A DNA stretch of 64,000 bases. Origin: Straminergon stramineum. Taxonomy: Eukaryota; Streptophyta; Bryopsida; Hypnales; Calliergonaceae. The stretch is from assembly GCA_963920665.1 (NCBI GenBank), contig OY987268.1:5272501-5336500 (forward strand). Reading direction: 5' to 3'. The notes under the pieces were generated by a model. It saw only the letters and a program-made list of their open reading frames with translations, did no database searches and had not been told where the DNA came from. Both the position numbers and the translations under genes were made by a program. Shown in pieces: positions 61,600 to 64,000 of the stretch (the stretch's first letter is position 1; each line of letters opens with the position of its first letter).

Positions 61600-61970
61600 C
61601 TTTTCAAAACATGGACCATCTGCCATGGCGACATTACCGTGTGTGCCAACAAAAAGAATCAAAAGAATTTGGGGTACGAAACTGAATTTTTCAGAAGAAC
61701 TTGGACATTCCAATTTTGGGTTTCTAGGTGGGGAAGGCGGGAACATGGAGTGACGGCAAGGCAGCGAAGGACCTCTGAAAGCGGGGCGAGGGAAGCCGGG
61801 TATGATCCTCAACGACGGGCAACTCCGTGGCAGCGACGAAGCTGGAACGAGGCGGGACCCAGGCAACGTCAAAAGCTCGATGGGGGTGGGGGTGGGGGTA
61901 ACGCCTCGCGAGATAAACCTCCAAACTTGATGAATTTGAGACCACTTCTATGGATCTAAGAGCTAGGGGG
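61600..61970. other. GC-rich segment upstream of LRR-RLK copy B
   Basis: A clear GC-rich island with an overlapping plus frame (61579-61959) and minus frames, all low complexity (Arg-, Gln- and Gly-rich). Contains GGGGGT repeated three times (about 61879-61899), a possible G-quadruplex. It has no counterpart upstream of copy A. Confidence 0.4.
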
Positions 61971-62493
61971 GCTTTTTTTAACAGTATTTCAGTCCGGGTA
62001 TTTCAGTCCGGGTTTAAGCTTACTCAGAGACTGGGATGGTCAAAATTTCAATACTGTATTTAGCAGTAGGGTAACTTTGGCATCTTCGACTGGTGAAGGC
62101 CAACTCCAAGCCCCGACTGAAATGAATCATTGAGGTGAGAAGACGAGCTGGCTTGCTGTGCATTGCCTGCGATTCCTCCTGCTCCTCCTGAGTGAACCTT
62201 CTAGTGTCGCAGACTAGTGAACTTGCAGTGGGAGTACGTTTGATTCGATCACTTGGGTGTACTTGCTATCTGGCTTGCTTCATCTAGAAACGCAGTTGTA
62301 TCGAGCAAGATTAGTTCTCTAGATATCCTATTTCAGCGTGTTAAGGTAGCATTACTACGCCTCCCGTACGTGTAGCATCTAGTACGAGCGGATGGATCCA
62401 GTTTGTCCTTGTCCTTGACCAATCGATGTTTGGGCCAGAGTTTCTCTTCAGACATGATCGATCAGAGTGACAGTGCTGTAAATGTAGGACTGG

Positions 62494-62500
62494 TATAAAT
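62494..62500 (+). promoter_or_regulatory. TATA box of LRR-RLK copy B
   Basis: TATAAAT, 216 bases upstream of the start codon, at the place equivalent to the TATAAA of copy A. The sequence between TATA box and ATG is conserved between copies except for a few small gaps. Confidence 0.55.
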
Positions 62501-62709
62501 TAGCGGCAGTTCATAGACGAGTGTCTGGGAAAGTACCAACTTCGTGAGTTTCCGCCTCTTTGACGAAGTTGACGTCGGGAGATACCGGAGGACAGAAAGT
62601 GTTGAAGTTCAGCGATTCCAGAGGGTGTCGGTTCACTGCTGGAAGTCGCTCCAGCGGAGTTGTCGAGAAAGCTCGATCAAGGGGAGGTCGAGGAGTCGAT
62701 CTGTCGATC

Positions 62710-62809
62710 ATGGGGTGGAACGTGCTTTTACTGCTTCACCTGTTCTGTGCCATGGCTGCCATGGCGGGGGTTCATTCGCAAGACAATGTTCTTAACCAGG
62801 CTTTTGAAG
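62710..62809 (+). CDS. LRR receptor-like kinase copy B, exon 1 (partial gene)
   Basis: First exon of the downstream tandem paralogue; the rest lies beyond the window. Codes MGWNVLLLLHLFCAMAAMAG, a signal peptide, then VHSQDNVLNQAFE, and ends in phase 1 at an intact donor (AAG-GTACAG). Relative to copy A it lacks six residues after VHSQ, and it keeps the donor that copy A lost. The same frame is open back to an ATG at 62560, but the ATG at 62710 puts the hydrophobic core at the N terminus. By analogy with copy A the product would be a membrane receptor kinase. Whether this copy is functional cannot be told from one exon. Confidence 0.75.
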
Positions 62810-63560
62810 GTACAGAATTCTTTTCTTGATTTAATTTGTTCCTCACAACTCAATAACTCAATAACGTCAAGTTCTTTTCATGTTCTATTCATGGGCGGTC
62901 CTCCACTACGTTGGCACCTTTCAGGACTGGCGACCTGTCCTTGTTTTTAAGGGCTTTGTGTAGATTTATGTCCCAATTTTTGCCACAGGAATCATGCCAT
63001 TTTAAAGCGTCCATGCTATTGGTGGCTAGCCCGGCCTATCTGCCCAATTAGCCGATAATCAATGAGTATACTGTTCATTCTACATAGTATGGTATACATT
63101 CACTGCAACAATTGTTAGTAAGACACCGCAATGGAGCAACTGAAACAGTGCACCTGGAAATATTGAAATACGGTGTGCCAAAATTCGGCAATCAAGTGCT
63201 GCCATGCCAGTAAGGACTTCCAAGTGCTTAGATGTGCTCTGCTTGGAACCGCAAGCTATTAGATATAGCTTTAATGGGTCTAGTAACGAGGTTTCAGATG
63301 AGAATTTCAAGTGCAGTTGCAGATGGACTTACCAAATTTTGTCAAAATGTCCGTATTCCAAAAACTTCGCACTTTTACATTCAGATTGGGTATTTTGAAA
63401 TCTATACCGGTCCTAGACTTTAAAGCCAAAGAAGAAAATGAATTGAAAAATCAGGTATGGAATACGGCCATTTTAATGAAATTTTTCATATCCTAGCCAC
63501 AGTAGCTCGGAGTCCTATCTCTTATCTCTCCTATAAAATGCAAGTTGTGCCACAATTTCA

Positions 63561-63828
63561 TGAGAGGGATTTGGGGGCCTTTTAGAGACTGTGAGTTTCT
63601 GGTCCGTGAGAAATTTTGGAACTGCGCCACATAAGCAGTCTGACGTGGTCGAGAGATTGCCATGTCAAATAATTAATATTTCATTTTAAAATTAAATTAA
63701 GTAGCTTCTTTTAATATTTTTTTTAATTTTTAATTTTTTCAATTTTTTAATTCTGACCAGCAGCAGCTGGTTCAGAGCATAGGGAATGGGCCTGAAACAG
63801 TCTCTTAATGCCATGAAATCTCCTTTAA
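63561..63828. mobile_element. MITE-like insertion in intron 1 of copy B
   Basis: Relative to copy A the intron is interrupted between CACAATTTCAT and CCATCATTT. The ends resemble an inverted repeat: GGCCTTTTAGAGACTG on the left, and on the right CAGTCTCTTAATGCC. TTA directly outside GAGACTGT on both sides (63582-63584 and 63805-63807) could be a PIF/Harbinger-type duplication, or part of a longer terminal repeat. The same element, more decayed, lies at a different point of intron 1 in copy A. Confidence 0.6.
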
Positions 63829-63913
63829 TGCCTCCATCATTTACTAGTGGACGGAACTTTTGATCCTCTGGTTCTTGCTAAGTCCTAATGACATCAATCG
63901 AAACATCTTCTCA

Positions 63914-64000
63914 GTTCCCAGCCCAGGCCGCTTGCGGCTGGGTCCTTGTATTCTCATCCTTTTGCAATAAAGGTCCGCCTTTACTTGTGTCAAAAAAAAA
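63914..64000 (+). repeat. Retroposon 3' tail at window end
   Basis: CAGGCCGCTTGCGGCTGGG-type hairpin (CAGCCCAGGCCGCTTGCGGC), then GTCCTTGTATTCTCATCC, TTTTGCAATAAAGG, CTTTACTTGTGTC and a terminal A run. Reads like the 3' end of a LINE or SINE inserted in intron 1 of copy B. The A run continues to the end of the window. Confidence 0.5.

Larger units (their letters stand above)
62010..63913 (+). repeat. Tandem gene duplication block, copy B
   Basis: Counterpart of 11343-13376 in direct orientation, 50.6 kb downstream. Carries promoter, leader, exon 1 and the start of intron 1. After ACATCTTCTCA similarity to copy A stops and a retroposon tail begins. Confidence 0.9.

Noticed and set aside
61579..61959. 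126-codon Arg/Gly-rich open frame
   Set aside because: Low complexity in a GC-rich island, with equally long frames on the other strand; no motif.

Overview
This window looks like nuclear DNA of a land plant. It is AT-rich, split by many GT-AG introns, and crowded with plant-type transposon relics. The one recognisable host gene family is a leucine-rich-repeat receptor-like kinase (LRR-RLK). The very long introns, decayed repeats and lack of any other intact gene suggest a large repeat-rich genome, perhaps a bryophyte, lycophyte or fern. That placement is inference, because nothing in the window diagnoses the species. There are no bacterial operons, no CRISPR array, and no rRNA or tRNA gene that I can support.

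Layout. 0.7-3.7 kb holds a minus-strand hAT transposase pseudogene with one intron and seven in-frame stops. 4.88-8.42 kb is a composite foldback repeat with 24-bp outer inverted termini, a 180-bp tandem repeat and two long inverted arms. 8.63-8.70 kb is a stray copy of the LRR-RLK upstream region. 11.3-25.7 kb is a 16-exon LRR-RLK on the plus strand (signal peptide, LRR ectodomain, membrane segment, kinase). It is a pseudogene: two splice donors are GT-to-AT, there are three in-frame stops, the last exon has a one-base frameshift, and conserved kinase residues are replaced. Its introns are packed with small DNA transposons. 25.7-62.0 kb has no gene I can identify and consists of AT-rich DNA, MITEs, a 260-bp TTTA microsatellite and retroposon tails. 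A weak set of exon-like islands lies on the minus strand at 46.7-47.7 kb. At 62.0-63.9 kb the promoter, first exon and start of intron 1 of the LRR-RLK recur in the same orientation. This tandem paralogue has an intact first splice donor and runs off the window end.

Mobile DNA. The most striking pattern is a set of about a dozen small elements bounded by TTAA on both sides, with termini beginning CCC (CCCCTAAAGG, CCCTTAA, CCCTAAATGG and similar). They fall into at least five groups with unrelated interiors but the same ends. TTAA targets plus CCC termini are the hallmark of piggyBac-type transposition, which is not a usual component of plant genomes. Other families seen with their target duplications are three CACTA-type foldback hairpins (3-bp duplications), a 1.4-kb PIF/Harbinger-type element (TAA duplication), two hAT-type MITEs (8-bp duplications, one nested in the Harbinger element), and a TA-flanked MITE. 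No intact transposase for any of these families lies in the window.
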